This document shows positions 9,182 through 17,714 of a DNA stretch of 50,577 nucleotides, piece by piece. Within the stretch, counting starts at the first letter, position 1, and every line of letters starts with the position of its first letter. This stretch comes from an uncultured Enterobacterales bacterium. GTDB taxonomy: Bacteria > Pseudomonadota > Gammaproteobacteria > Enterobacterales > Enterobacteriaceae. The notes beneath the pieces are model-generated. The model worked only from the letters and a program-made list of their open reading frames with translations. It was not told the DNA's origin and did no database searches. Location of the stretch: assembly GCA_946478305.1 (NCBI GenBank), contig CAMLBO010000028.1, positions 1-50,577 on the forward strand, in the 5' to 3' direction. Position numbers and translations under genes: made by a program.

Positions 9182-10310
9182 AATCTTTGGATTATATGAT
9201 TCAGTGATTTTCATCCTAAGATTACAAGATTTGGTGATTTTCTATATCCTGATATCTCAGGATTTTGTAATTATCGCATCCATAAATCTCATGATAAGTT
9301 GCTACTATAATATTAGCCTCTTAGGATTTCAATATCATTGGATTTAAGGATTTGGCAATCTCAGGATTCTGTAATCTTTTGCCACTCCGTTGTTCCTCAT
9401 ACGCCAACGAGAAGATGCAATGATTATGATATTCAGTGATTTCATAATCACTGAATTCTGAGCTGCCATTTGGGGTTATATATCCTGTTGACACATCCAA
9501 TGTGTGTAGTTGTTAGGGATTATAGGATTCAATAATTTCGAGATTCCAGGTGTGTAGGATTGTCACTTAAAGTCGTATAGGTGCGTAGCATCCAGGGATG
9601 CTATAATCGCAGGATGCTATCCTTCTATTATCTCTGAATCCCGGAATACAGAGAGCATCAAAGGGTGGAGGCCTATGATTTTGGGATTTCATAATCCCGA
9701 GATTTCGTGAGGTTCGGATATCTGGATTGCTCTTCTCTATAACTTGATGGGATTTTGTGATTTTAGAATCCTATAATCTTGAAATCCCAGTTGAATCCTG
9801 TGATTCCAGGATTTATGCATGATTCAGTCCGTGGATATAACGCAGGAAAGGATTCTGGGATTTGATGATTATGGGCTATATCTCAATGAGTTATGCCCAT
9901 ATGTAGGTATGCAGCCAAAGGCAGGGGAGGGGGCATAGCAGGAACAGTTTGTGATTATTAAATCCCCTGATTCTGTAATTCTTGTAAGGTTTCGCTCATG
10001 CGTTGTAGAAAGATATGTATATCTCAGGATTCCGGGATTTTTGAATTCTGTGGTGAGTATGACTGCATAAATCCCGCAATCCAAGCATCCCATAATCCTG
10101 AGATCCGGCAATTTTATCGCAGTGGGATCCTGTTACTCTTACGCCAGTATCTTGTGTTAATCATTACCAGATCTAAGAATTATGGAATCCTATGATTCTT
10201 GAATCTCGAAATCTCAGGAGTGCGAATCCTAAGGAGTCCATCACTATAAGCATTCCTGGATGCAGACCTTATAGACTGGTGAGATTTCAGGATTTCAGGA
10301 TTTCAGGATT
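9182..10310 (+). repeat. 8-bp phased GATT/AATC array (probable partition centromere)
   Basis: About 1.1 kb without a credible gene, filled with GATT and its complement AATC: some 38 and 21 copies by hand count, against about 4-5 each expected by chance. They fall into runs with exact 8-bp spacing (tetramer plus 4 variable bases). First bases of units: 9182/9190/9198/9206; 9220/9228/9236; 9341/9349/9357/9365/9373; 9438/9446; 9518/9526/9542; 9677/9685/9693/9701; 9751/9759/9767/9775/9783; 9794/9802/9810; 9851/9859/9867; 9953/9961/9969; 10028/10036; 10070/10078/10094; 10186/10194/10202/10210; 10283/10291/10299/10307. Missing steps are often filled by one-mismatch tetramers such as AATT or TATC. 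Unit-free gaps lie at about 9871-9950 and 10105-10155. Position beside parF-parG suggests the centromere. Confidence 0.75.
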
Positions 10311-10409
10311 TTTAGAGGAGACAAGAATTTTCCTCGCAAAACGCAGCTCTTAATGTCGTCTTAAGGCTTTGAGAATACGCTGAGGATAACTTTTTCTACA
10401 GAGCTCATC

Positions 10410-10967
10410 ATGCGCACGAAATACGCTTCCCCTCAAATTCTCCTTCACTGGTTGGTTTTTTTTCTGGTGGTGGGTACCTACGCTTCTATGTTGCTAAAAG
10501 GCGCGGTGCCTAAAGGGACCCCTGGTCGTGAGTATTTTAATCTGGTCCATTACAGCCTGGGTTTTAGCGTACTGGTGCTGATGATTGTACGTTTGCTCGT
10601 CAAAGCGATGTATGTCACGCCGGCTATCGCGCCACCCGAACCGCGTTGGCAGCATCTGGCGGCCCATGCTGCCCATGGCTTAATTTACCTGATGTTTATC
10701 AGCTTGCCGGTGCTGGGGGTGTTATCGATGTACTACAGCGGAAATCATTGGTTATTATTTGGTATGAATATGCCGCAGAGCGTGGTGCCGGATATTGCCC
10801 TGCAAAAGCAGCTTAAGGGCTTGCATGAGCTTATCGCAAACACGGGATACTATCTGATTGGGCTGCATGCCGCCGCAGCGCTGTTTCATCACTATGTACT
10901 TCAGGACAATGCGCTGTTACGCATATTACCGGGCCATAAAAAGCGTGGTTCAGGCGGTCCGGCGTAG
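10410..10967 (+). CDS. Cytochrome b561 (CybB/YodB-like)
   Basis: 185-residue inner-membrane di-haem protein of the bacterial cytochrome b561 family, which passes electrons from ubiquinol or to superoxide. Four membrane helices are visible at about 9-29, 47-67, 90-112 and 145-168. Histidines suited to haem ligation occur in or near them (LHWLV, VHYSLGF, AAHAAHGLIY, GLHAAAALFHHY). Length matches CybB/YodB (about 176-185). The 3' end overlaps the convergent kinase gene by 18 bases. It begins about 100 bases beyond the partition array, so its promoter borders that array. Confidence 0.88.
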   Translation: MRTKYASPQILLHWLVFFLVVGTYASMLLKGAVPKGTPGREYFNLVHYSLGFSVLVLMIVRLLVKAMYVTPAIAPPEPRWQHLAAHAAHGLIYLMFISLPVLGVLSMYYSGNHWLLFGMNMPQSVVPDIALQKQLKGLHELIANTGYYLIGLHAAAALFHHYVLQDNALLRILPGHKKRGSGGPA

Positions 10968-11780
10968 CAATAATTGTCGGGCCTGTTGGGCAACATGAAG
11001 AGGAATATCGGCACTTTCTCCATCTTCTAAAAACCAGGCTGACGAAAGGGCAGCCCAGGAAAATATCCATGCCAGCAGCCGCTGGCTGTCTAATGCAGCA
11101 GCTTCACAAACGAGCGCTACCTGCCTGTCCATCCGCTCATGACTTCCCACCGGACGCGGGCGAGGATTACAAAAGAGATTGGCGAAATCGAAGGTACGCT
11201 CTCCCTGATATCCTTTGGGATCGATTGCCAGCCAGCCCCTTACACCGCCATCAAGGATATTTTCATGATGCAGGTCGCCGTGCAGAACATGAATATCCTG
11301 TGGCGAATTAAACAACTCTTCGGCCACCCCCCAGGCATCCTTATAAATTTCCTGACGTTCAGCTGCCGCACGTTGTAAAGAAGAAAATGCCTCTGCGAGG
11401 CTTATCAATGCAGGCAAAGGAGTAGGGCGAGGTGTATGGAGTCGCGAGGCCACGCTGCAAAAAAGGGTGCTTACTTCATCGTCAAGACCCGCGTTAGCCA
11501 TGTCCGTGAGCGACCTTTCACCTGTGATCCTTTCAAGCAACATCGCGTCACCTTTTTGAGCCAACACATGAGCAGCGCCATGACCTTGCCACCAGACCAT
11601 GAGGGCGGCCCCGCGTTGCTCATCGGGCGTACGGGAAATTTTAATCATCGCTTGTTGCCCCTGACATACAACAGGTTGCAACAGGCTGGAAGGCGTGACC
11701 CGGTAGGATCCCTGTGGGATCGCGTTCCATTGTATGAGACATTGTTTGAGTTGTATTTCCAGCGGTTCCGGGTTCATCAC
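10950..11780 (-). CDS. APH(6)-like phosphotransferase (streptomycin/hydroxyurea kinase family)
   Basis: 276-residue kinase-fold protein. The catalytic loop HVLHGDLHHENIL lies near residue 165 and the metal-binding DPKG motif near 190 (WLAIDPKGYQGE), the pattern of the APH(6)/hydroxyurea phosphotransferase family. Members include streptomycin 6-kinases, but many chromosomal relatives have no proven resistance role, so resistance is not claimed. It is monocistronic, convergent with and overlapping the cytochrome b561 gene by 18 bases. Start at ATG 11780; a second ATG follows at once. Confidence 0.8.
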   Translation of the reverse strand: MMNPEPLEIQLKQCLIQWNAIPQGSYRVTPSSLLQPVVCQGQQAMIKISRTPDEQRGAALMVWWQGHGAAHVLAQKGDAMLLERITGERSLTDMANAGLDDEVSTLFCSVASRLHTPRPTPLPALISLAEAFSSLQRAAAERQEIYKDAWGVAEELFNSPQDIHVLHGDLHHENILDGGVRGWLAIDPKGYQGERTFDFANLFCNPRPRPVGSHERMDRQVALVCEAAALDSQRLLAWIFSWAALSSAWFLEDGESADIPLHVAQQARQLLLRRTA

Positions 11781-11991
11781 TGCCTATTTTTATCTGAGAG
11801 GGTGACAAAGGAGAGAGCGGCCTGTCCGACCTCACAAAAATAATGGGAACTATGGTCAATCTGTGCGCAATGGCCTGGCTAAACTTCAATAATGCAACAG
11901 TGTTTGTTATATTATTGCCTATTGACGTTCATCGTTCTGGCATTTTTCACCGCCAGCTTACCCTAAGAACTTCGTCTCTCAGGACAATGAT

Positions 11992-12462
11992 ATGTTAGAT
12001 TTTCGCTTTCCGACAGCAATGCAGATGGTACTTAGCGTCGCCGTAGCCGAAAAGGTGGGTATACGCTCTACCAGCGCGGTTCTTGCCGCCAGTCTGGAAG
12101 CTAATCCCAGCTTTATCCGTAAGCTGATGGTCCCCTTGACGCGAAACGGTATTATTGTTTCCACGCTGGGCCGCACTGGCTCTATTCACCTCGGTCGTCC
12201 GGCCAATGAAATCACTTTGCGTGATATTTACACCGCCGTGATTGACGACAAGCGTATTTGGGCAGCGCGACCAGAAGTGCCGGCCCGTTGTTTGGTGAGT
12301 GCTAACGCCTGCTGGTATTTCAAATCGGTAGTGAGTGAAGCGGAAGAGGCGTCGCTGGAAGTGTTGGCGCGTCACACGGTGGCGGATGCACTGGCACAGT
12401 TTGAGTGCAACGATAAGCGCATCTGTAGCAATGAACCGCAGGACGCAACAGCGGATAAATAA
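11992..12462 (+). CDS. oqxR: Rrf2-family repressor OqxR
   Basis: 156-residue regulator with an N-terminal winged helix (about 1-80; recognition region NPSFIRKLMVPLTRNGII). The opening MLDFRFPTAMQMVLSVAVAE and the tail with CLVSANACWYFKS match OqxR, known in Klebsiella to repress rarA and oqxAB. Two cysteines (about 98 and 105) do not form the three-cysteine cluster of IscR-like members. AGGA lies eight bases before the ATG. It converges with oqxB and shares a bidirectional terminator. Loss-of-function changes in oqxR raise efflux in Klebsiella; here the gene appears intact. Confidence 0.88.
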   Translation: MLDFRFPTAMQMVLSVAVAEKVGIRSTSAVLAASLEANPSFIRKLMVPLTRNGIIVSTLGRTGSIHLGRPANEITLRDIYTAVIDDKRIWAARPEVPARCLVSANACWYFKSVVSEAEEASLEVLARHTVADALAQFECNDKRICSNEPQDATADK

Positions 12463-12482
12463 TTCTCTGTTTTCCTGCAGGT

Positions 12483-12517
12483 AAAAAAAAGGTCGGGTAT
12501 AAAACCCCGACCTTTTT
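12483..12517. terminator. Bidirectional terminator between oqxR and oqxB
   Basis: Arms AAAAAGGTCGGG and CCCGACCTTTTT around a short AT-rich loop, with A runs on one side and T runs on the other, so it can work for oqxR (plus) and oqxB (minus). Confidence 0.9.
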
Positions 12518-12531
12518 GCTTTCTGGAGACG

Positions 12532-15500
12532 TCAGACAGTCACTGTTTCAGCACGTGCTTTGCGTGTTACCAGACGACGCAGCGCCACATAAAACACCGG
12601 TGTCAGGAACAGCCCAAACAGCGTTACACCTAACATGCCAGAGAACACGGTGATGCCCGTAACCCCGCGTACTTCTGCACCGGCACCGTGCCCTAAAATC
12701 AGCGGGATGGTCCCGGCGATAAAGGCAATTGAGGTCATCACGATAGGCCGCAGACGCAGGCGACAGGCTTCCAACGCTGCTTCAACAATGCCTTTGCCCT
12801 GCATCTCCAGCTCGCGGGCGAACTCGACAATCAGGATGGCATTCTTACAGGCTAGCCCCATCAGCACCACCAACCCGACCTGCACGAAGACGTTATTGTC
12901 CCCACCGGTCAGCCATACGCCAAACAGCGCGGAGAGCATGGTCATGGGCACAATCAGGATCACTGCCAGCGGCAACGTCCAGCTCTCATACAGCGCGGCC
13001 AACACCAGGAAGGCCAGCAAGATAGCCACCGGGAAGACAATTAGCGCTGCATGTCCCTGAGTCGATTGCTGATAACTCAGGTCCGTCCACTGAATATTCA
13101 TGCCGTTGGGCAGTAGTTTCTGTGCCAGACCGGCGACTTCAGTCATCGCTTCAGTTGATGAGAGCACACGCGGATCGGCATCGCCGATAATGTCCGCCGC
13201 CGGATAACCGTTGTAGCGGATAACCGGGTCCGGCCCGTAGGTGGTGGTGATGTTAACCATGCTGCCGATCGGTACCATTTCACCTTTGTCATTACGGGTA
13301 CGCAGGTTGGCGATGTCCTCGACGCTCTGACGGTAAGGCCCGTCAGCCTGCGCCATCACTTTCCAGGTGCGGCCATAGCGGTTGAAGTCATTGATGTAAG
13401 ACGAACCGAGATAGGTCTGCAGCGTGCTGAACAGTTCGTCCAGCGACACACCCTGTGCTTTGGCTTTATCGCGATCAATTTTCGCGTCCAGCTGCGGTAC
13501 GTTGGCCTGATAAGAGGATATCGGGAAACCCATTCCCGGCGTCTGCATAATGGCGCCCGACATCGTGTTAATGGCGGTTTGCAATGCACCGTAACCGAGC
13601 CCTGCGCGGTCTTGAATATAGAGCGAATAGCCCGAACCCTGACCTAACCCGAGGATCGGCGGCGGCATAATCGAGAACGCAAAGCCTTCCTGCAGCTGCG
13701 AAATCTTGGCGTTGATTTCCGCATTGATGGCTGTTGCGGTGCGGGTTCGTTCACTGAGCGGTTTCAGCGCGAAAAACACCGTGCCGGTATTTGGCGTATT
13801 GGTGAACTGCAACGCATTCAGGCCGGGGAAGGCGATGGCATCGCTGACGCCGTCAACGCCAAGACCAATGGCGCTCATTTTGCGGATCATGGCATCGGTG
13901 CGTTCAAGCGATGCCCCTTCTGGCATCTTCACGCCACCAATCAGATAGAGTTTATCCTGCGTAGGAATGAAACCGCCCGGTACCGCTTTAAACATAAAGG
14001 CGGCGGCGCACAGCAACAGAACGTAGACCATAAATACGGCGCCACGGCGGCTCAGCGCCCGGGAAACCGCATGCTGATAACGTTCGGAACTCTTATTGAA
14101 GAAGCGGTTGAACGGACGGAACAGCCAGCCGAACAGCCTGTCGATAATGCGTGTCGGGATATCTTTCTTCGCACCGTGGGGTTTGAGCAACAATGCCGCC
14201 AGGGCCGGGGAGAGCGTCAGTGAGTTAATGGCCGAGATCACGGTAGAAATGGCAATCGTCACCGCAAACTGCTTATAGAACTGGCCGGTCACCCCTGACA
14301 GGAAGGCCATCGGCACGAACACGGCGCACAGCACCAGCGCGATGGCGATAATCGGTCCCGAGACTTCCCGCATGGCCTGATGCGCCGCAGCCAGCGGGGT
14401 CAGCCCTTCCTCAATATTTCGCTCGACGTTCTCCACCACGACAATGGCATCATCCACCACGATCCCTATCGCCAGCACCAGTCCAAACAGGCTCAACGTA
14501 TTGAGCGAGAAGCCGAGCAGATAGAGCACGCTGAATGTTCCGACAATCGAAATCGGCACGGCCAGCAGGGGGATGATTGACGCACGCCAGGTTTGCAGGA
14601 ACAGAATAACCACCAGCACGACCAGCAGCACGGCTTCGAGCAGGGTATGCACTACCGCGCTGATAGAATCACGCACAAACACCGTTGGATCATAAGGCGC
14701 TTTCCACGTCATGCCGTCCGGGAACCGGGTCGCCAGTTCCGTCATTTTGGCACGCACGGCGTCTGACAGATCAATGGCATTGGAACCGGGCGCCTGGAAG
14801 ATACCAATTCCGACGGCGTCTTTATTATTGAGCTGAGAACGCAGCGCGTAGCTGCCTGAACCCATTTCGATGCGTGCCACGTCGCGTAAACGCACAATGG
14901 TGCCGTCATCACTGGTTTTCAGAATGATATTGCCGAACTCCTCCTCATTTTGCAGGCGGCCCTGCGCGTTTATCGAAAGCAGATAGTCACTTTTAGTCGG
15001 CATCGGTTCCGCGCCGAGTTGACCGGCAGAAACCTGCACGTTCTGCTCACGCATGGCGGCGACCACGTCCGAGGCGGTCAGACCACGGGAAGCGACTTTG
15101 TTGGGGTCCAGCCAGACGCGCATGGCGTATTCACCGGCACCGAAAATCTGTACCTGTCCGACGCCCGGCAGACGCGCCAGTTCATCTTTGACTTTCAGCG
15201 TGGCGTAGTTGCTCAGATAGAGTGAGTCATACTTGCCGGAAGGGGAAACCAGATGCACCACCAGTGTCAGAGTAGGGGACTGCTTCTGCGTGGTGATCCC
15301 TTGCCGTATGACATCTTCCGGCAGCCTTGCCTGCGCCTGTGACACGCGGTTTTGCACCTGAACCTGCGCCTGATCCGGATCCGTACCTGGACGGAAAGTC
15401 ACGGTGGTCACCAGCACGCCGTCGGAACCCGCAACGGATTTCATGTACATCATGTTTTCGACGCCGTTGATCGACTCTTCAAGCGGCGTGGCCACGGTTT

Positions 15501-15681
15501 CAGCGATCACTTTAGGGTTGGCACCCGGATAGACGGCGCGCACCTGCACACTCGGCGGTACTACATTCGGATATTCACTGACCGGCAACAGCGGAATAGA
15601 AATCACGCCACCAACGAAAATCAGTATCGACAGCACCGCCGCAAAAATCGGCCTGTCGATGAAAAAGCGGGAAAAGTCCAT
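12532..15681 (-). CDS. oqxB: RND efflux transporter OqxB
   Basis: 1049-residue inner-membrane proton/drug antiporter of the HAE1 group. Twelve membrane helices are arranged as 1 + 5 twice with two large periplasmic loops. It starts MDFSRFFIDRPIFAAVLSIL and contains the helix-4 proton-relay pair (GIVVDDAIVVVENV). From memory it tracks OqxB of Klebsiella and plasmid pOLA52 along the whole length, including TPNTGTVFFALKP and PPPILGLGQGSGYSLYIQD. OqxAB exports quinolones, olaquindox, nitrofurantoin and chloramphenicol through TolC. It follows oqxA by 20 bases. No truncation. Actual substrates in this host are inferred. Confidence 0.93.
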   Translation of the reverse strand: MDFSRFFIDRPIFAAVLSILIFVGGVISIPLLPVSEYPNVVPPSVQVRAVYPGANPKVIAETVATPLEESINGVENMMYMKSVAGSDGVLVTTVTFRPGTDPDQAQVQVQNRVSQAQARLPEDVIRQGITTQKQSPTLTLVVHLVSPSGKYDSLYLSNYATLKVKDELARLPGVGQVQIFGAGEYAMRVWLDPNKVASRGLTASDVVAAMREQNVQVSAGQLGAEPMPTKSDYLLSINAQGRLQNEEEFGNIILKTSDDGTIVRLRDVARIEMGSGSYALRSQLNNKDAVGIGIFQAPGSNAIDLSDAVRAKMTELATRFPDGMTWKAPYDPTVFVRDSISAVVHTLLEAVLLVVLVVILFLQTWRASIIPLLAVPISIVGTFSVLYLLGFSLNTLSLFGLVLAIGIVVDDAIVVVENVERNIEEGLTPLAAAHQAMREVSGPIIAIALVLCAVFVPMAFLSGVTGQFYKQFAVTIAISTVISAINSLTLSPALAALLLKPHGAKKDIPTRIIDRLFGWLFRPFNRFFNKSSERYQHAVSRALSRRGAVFMVYVLLLCAAAFMFKAVPGGFIPTQDKLYLIGGVKMPEGASLERTDAMIRKMSAIGLGVDGVSDAIAFPGLNALQFTNTPNTGTVFFALKPLSERTRTATAINAEINAKISQLQEGFAFSIMPPPILGLGQGSGYSLYIQDRAGLGYGALQTAINTMSGAIMQTPGMGFPISSYQANVPQLDAKIDRDKAKAQGVSLDELFSTLQTYLGSSYINDFNRYGRTWKVMAQADGPYRQSVEDIANLRTRNDKGEMVPIGSMVNITTTYGPDPVIRYNGYPAADIIGDADPRVLSSTEAMTEVAGLAQKLLPNGMNIQWTDLSYQQSTQGHAALIVFPVAILLAFLVLAALYESWTLPLAVILIVPMTMLSALFGVWLTGGDNNVFVQVGLVVLMGLACKNAILIVEFARELEMQGKGIVEAALEACRLRLRPIVMTSIAFIAGTIPLILGHGAGAEVRGVTGITVFSGMLGVTLFGLFLTPVFYVALRRLVTRKARAETVTV

Positions 15682-15701
15682 GAGTCAGGATCCTGTGAGG
15701 C

Positions 15702-16913
15702 TTATTGGGAAACGGCTGGCGCGGCGTTGGCAGCAATCATCGCAACAGGTTTGGCGTCAACCGGCATTCCCGGCATAAACACTTTCTGCACACCGTCGAT
15801 AATCACTTTGTCGCCACTGACTAAGCCTTTTTGCACAATGCGCAAACCGGCGTACTGGCGGCCGACAACCACATCACGACGCTGGGCTTTGCCCTCTTTA
15901 TCCACCACGTAAACGTATTTACGGTCCTGATCGGTCAGTATCGCGCGGTCGTTAATCAGCGTGGCGTTGAACTGCGGACTGCCAGGCATCTGGACGCGGG
16001 CAAACAGACCCGGTGTAAAGCGGCGTTCACCGTTGTCGAGTACCGCACGCATGCGGATAGTGCCGGTGCCTGAGTTCAACTGGTTGTCTGTGAAATCGAC
16101 ATAGCCGGTATGCGGATAACCCTCTTCGCCTGCCAGCGCCACTTTTACCGGCAGTTTAGTACCCGGATCCGCAATATGCTGACCATTGCGCGCCAGTGTC
16201 TGATAGCGCAGGAAGGTCTCTTCATCGACATCAAAATAGACATACACCTTGTCCTGTGACACCAGCGTGGTCAGCACACTGGCGCTGTCCCCGGCGGTGA
16301 CCAGATTGCCGACCGTGATCATCGCGCGGCTGGCGCGGCCATCAATCGGCGCGGTGACCTGCGTGAAGTCCAGATTCAGCTGTGCCATATCCAGTTGAGC
16401 CTGCGCGGCCAGCACATCGGACTGCGCCTGTGACGCCGCAGACTTACGCTGCTCCCAGATTTCCGTTGAAACCGCCTGAGTTCCAATCAGTTTCTCAGTA
16501 CGGCCCGACTCGCTGCGGGTCAGACTGGCCTGATTGCGGGCACGAACCAGTTCGGCCTGTGCTTGTTCGCGGGCAGCACGGTAGGTCCGGTCATCAATGG
16601 TGAATAACACCTGACCTTTTTTCACTTCCTGACCTTCGGTGTAATTTACTTTATCGATATAACCGGAGACCCGCGGGCGTAGCTGGACACTCTGCACCGC
16701 TTCTATCCGGCCATTAAAATCGTCCCACTGGCTGATGGGTTTAATCACCACATCTGCGACGCTGACCGCCGGTGCCGGAGGCGGCCCATTCTGTGCCACG
16801 CTGTTATCGCAGCCGCTAAGCAGTGCCACCAACAGCGACACGGCTGAAAGTTGCAGCGCGATAAGGGAACCGCGACGGCTGCGTTGAACCAGGGAATTTT
16901 GCAGGTTTAGCAT
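15702..16913 (-). CDS. oqxA: Periplasmic adaptor of RND efflux pump, OqxA
   Basis: 403-residue membrane fusion protein. It has a lipoprotein signal with lipobox LLSGC (Cys35), a biotinyl-lipoyl/barrel-sandwich part (VQLRPRVSGYIDKVNYTEGQ), an alpha-helical hairpin (about 105-170), a beta-barrel and a membrane-proximal domain. The mature start (GCDNSVAQNGPPPAP) and the sections VLFTIDDRTYRAA and TAPIDGRASRAMI are like OqxA of Klebsiella. It links OqxB to an outer-membrane TolC channel, which is not encoded here. First gene of oqxAB, divergent from rarA; regulators OqxR and RarA flank the pair. Confidence 0.93.
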   Translation of the reverse strand: MLNLQNSLVQRSRRGSLIALQLSAVSLLVALLSGCDNSVAQNGPPPAPAVSVADVVIKPISQWDDFNGRIEAVQSVQLRPRVSGYIDKVNYTEGQEVKKGQVLFTIDDRTYRAAREQAQAELVRARNQASLTRSESGRTEKLIGTQAVSTEIWEQRKSAASQAQSDVLAAQAQLDMAQLNLDFTQVTAPIDGRASRAMITVGNLVTAGDSASVLTTLVSQDKVYVYFDVDEETFLRYQTLARNGQHIADPGTKLPVKVALAGEEGYPHTGYVDFTDNQLNSGTGTIRMRAVLDNGERRFTPGLFARVQMPGSPQFNATLINDRAILTDQDRKYVYVVDKEGKAQRRDVVVGRQYAGLRIVQKGLVSGDKVIIDGVQKVFMPGMPVDAKPVAMIAANAAPAVSQ

Positions 16914-17305
16914 TATTTTTATTTCCAGTGAGTTAACCCCCGAGGCAATACACCCGTTCCTGTCATCCGGGTAACGTCCTTTGCCTGAAGGTTTTTTGTC
17001 CGAATCGCGTCGTTCACTGACGCAACTTTGTAGCGAGAAAATGGGGAAGTGCTAAATTTAAGGTATCAATGAAAGATACATTAATTCGGAGGGATTGTAG
17101 GGAGCGGCTTATCAAAGTGCAAGAATTACTGTTGCACTTTATGTGCTCTTTTTACGGCAGCGAGGTGGTGAGGAAAATGAAGCGACACTCAGACATGTTT
17201 AATGCAACAATAATACTTGCATTTATCGGCAAATCCCTTCAGGCTAAAAAGATAACAAGGCTTATATCCACATCATTCACGTTGCTGGAAGGCGGGAGAG
17301 AGAAC
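16914..17305. promoter_or_regulatory. oqxA-rarA divergent control region
   Basis: 392 bases between two divergent starts. A weak inverted repeat (GTATC, 7 bases, GATAC) lies near 17062-17078, and a strong one at 17114-17140 is listed separately. The rarA frame stays open upstream of 17306 but without a good ribosome site, so I treat it as leader. The binding sites of OqxR and RarA, and a MarA-type box, should lie here, but I could not fix a mar/sox-box match by eye. Confidence 0.5.
17114..17140. promoter_or_regulatory. Perfect 9-bp inverted repeat upstream of rarA
   Basis: AAAGTGCAA, nine bases, TTGCACTTT. The arms are perfect and their centres are 18 bases apart, a layout suited to a dimeric repressor or a leader-RNA hairpin. 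It lies 166 bases before the rarA start. OqxR is the natural candidate ligand; this is inference. Confidence 0.5.
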
Positions 17306-17665
17306 ATGAAAACGGCTGATTTTATTCACGATTTAACTGACTGGATTGATAAAAACCTCGAAGAACGGCTGGATATCAACACTGTCGCCGAGCGGGCAGG
17401 GTACTCAAAATGGTATCTGCAACGGATGTTTAAAGAGCATACCGGCTCTGCGCTGGGTGAATATATCCGGGCAAAAAAATTAAATATTTCGGCAGAAAGA
17501 CTGGCTAACAGCGGCGAGCCTATTGTCAATGTGGCGATCTCCCTTGGGTTTGATTCCCAACAGTCCTTCAACCGCAGTTTTAAACGCCAGTTTGGACAAA
17601 CTCCGGGTGACTGGCGCAAAACCCTGCATAGCCAGCCGGAACGCAGTGCCTGTATGTGCAGCTAG
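17306..17665 (+). CDS. rarA: AraC-family activator RarA
   Basis: 119-residue, single-domain AraC/XylS activator of the MarA-SoxS-RamA-RarA group, with two helix-turn-helix motifs (AERAGYSKWYLQRMFKEHTG and SLGFDSQQSFNRSFKRQFG). The start MKTADFIHDLTDWID and the divergent position beside oqxA identify it as RarA, which raises expression of oqxAB and acrAB in Klebsiella. The ATG 17306 has GGAGAG a few bases upstream; a longer reading frame from 17069 adds 79 residues with no counterpart in the family. It lacks a ligand domain, so activity is set by its own expression level. Confidence 0.9.
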   Translation: MKTADFIHDLTDWIDKNLEERLDINTVAERAGYSKWYLQRMFKEHTGSALGEYIRAKKLNISAERLANSGEPIVNVAISLGFDSQQSFNRSFKRQFGQTPGDWRKTLHSQPERSACMCS

Positions 17666-17714
17666 TCGTATTGACCCTTGTGTAGCAACGCCCGGCCATC
17701 TCCGACCGGGTGTG

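Noticed and set aside
9869-10195. Short open frames inside the GATT/AATC array
   Set aside because: Products are made of repeat translations, differ in frame between copies and lack ribosome sites. The DNA repeat is the conserved feature.
17069-17305. Longer form of RarA starting at 17069
   Set aside because: The extra 79 residues have no counterpart in single-domain AraC activators, and a proper ribosome site precedes 17306.
17321-17360. Another satellite of the GATT repeat in rarA
   Set aside because: Three GATT occur, but at 12-bp and irregular spacing and within conserved codons of RarA, so it is chance.
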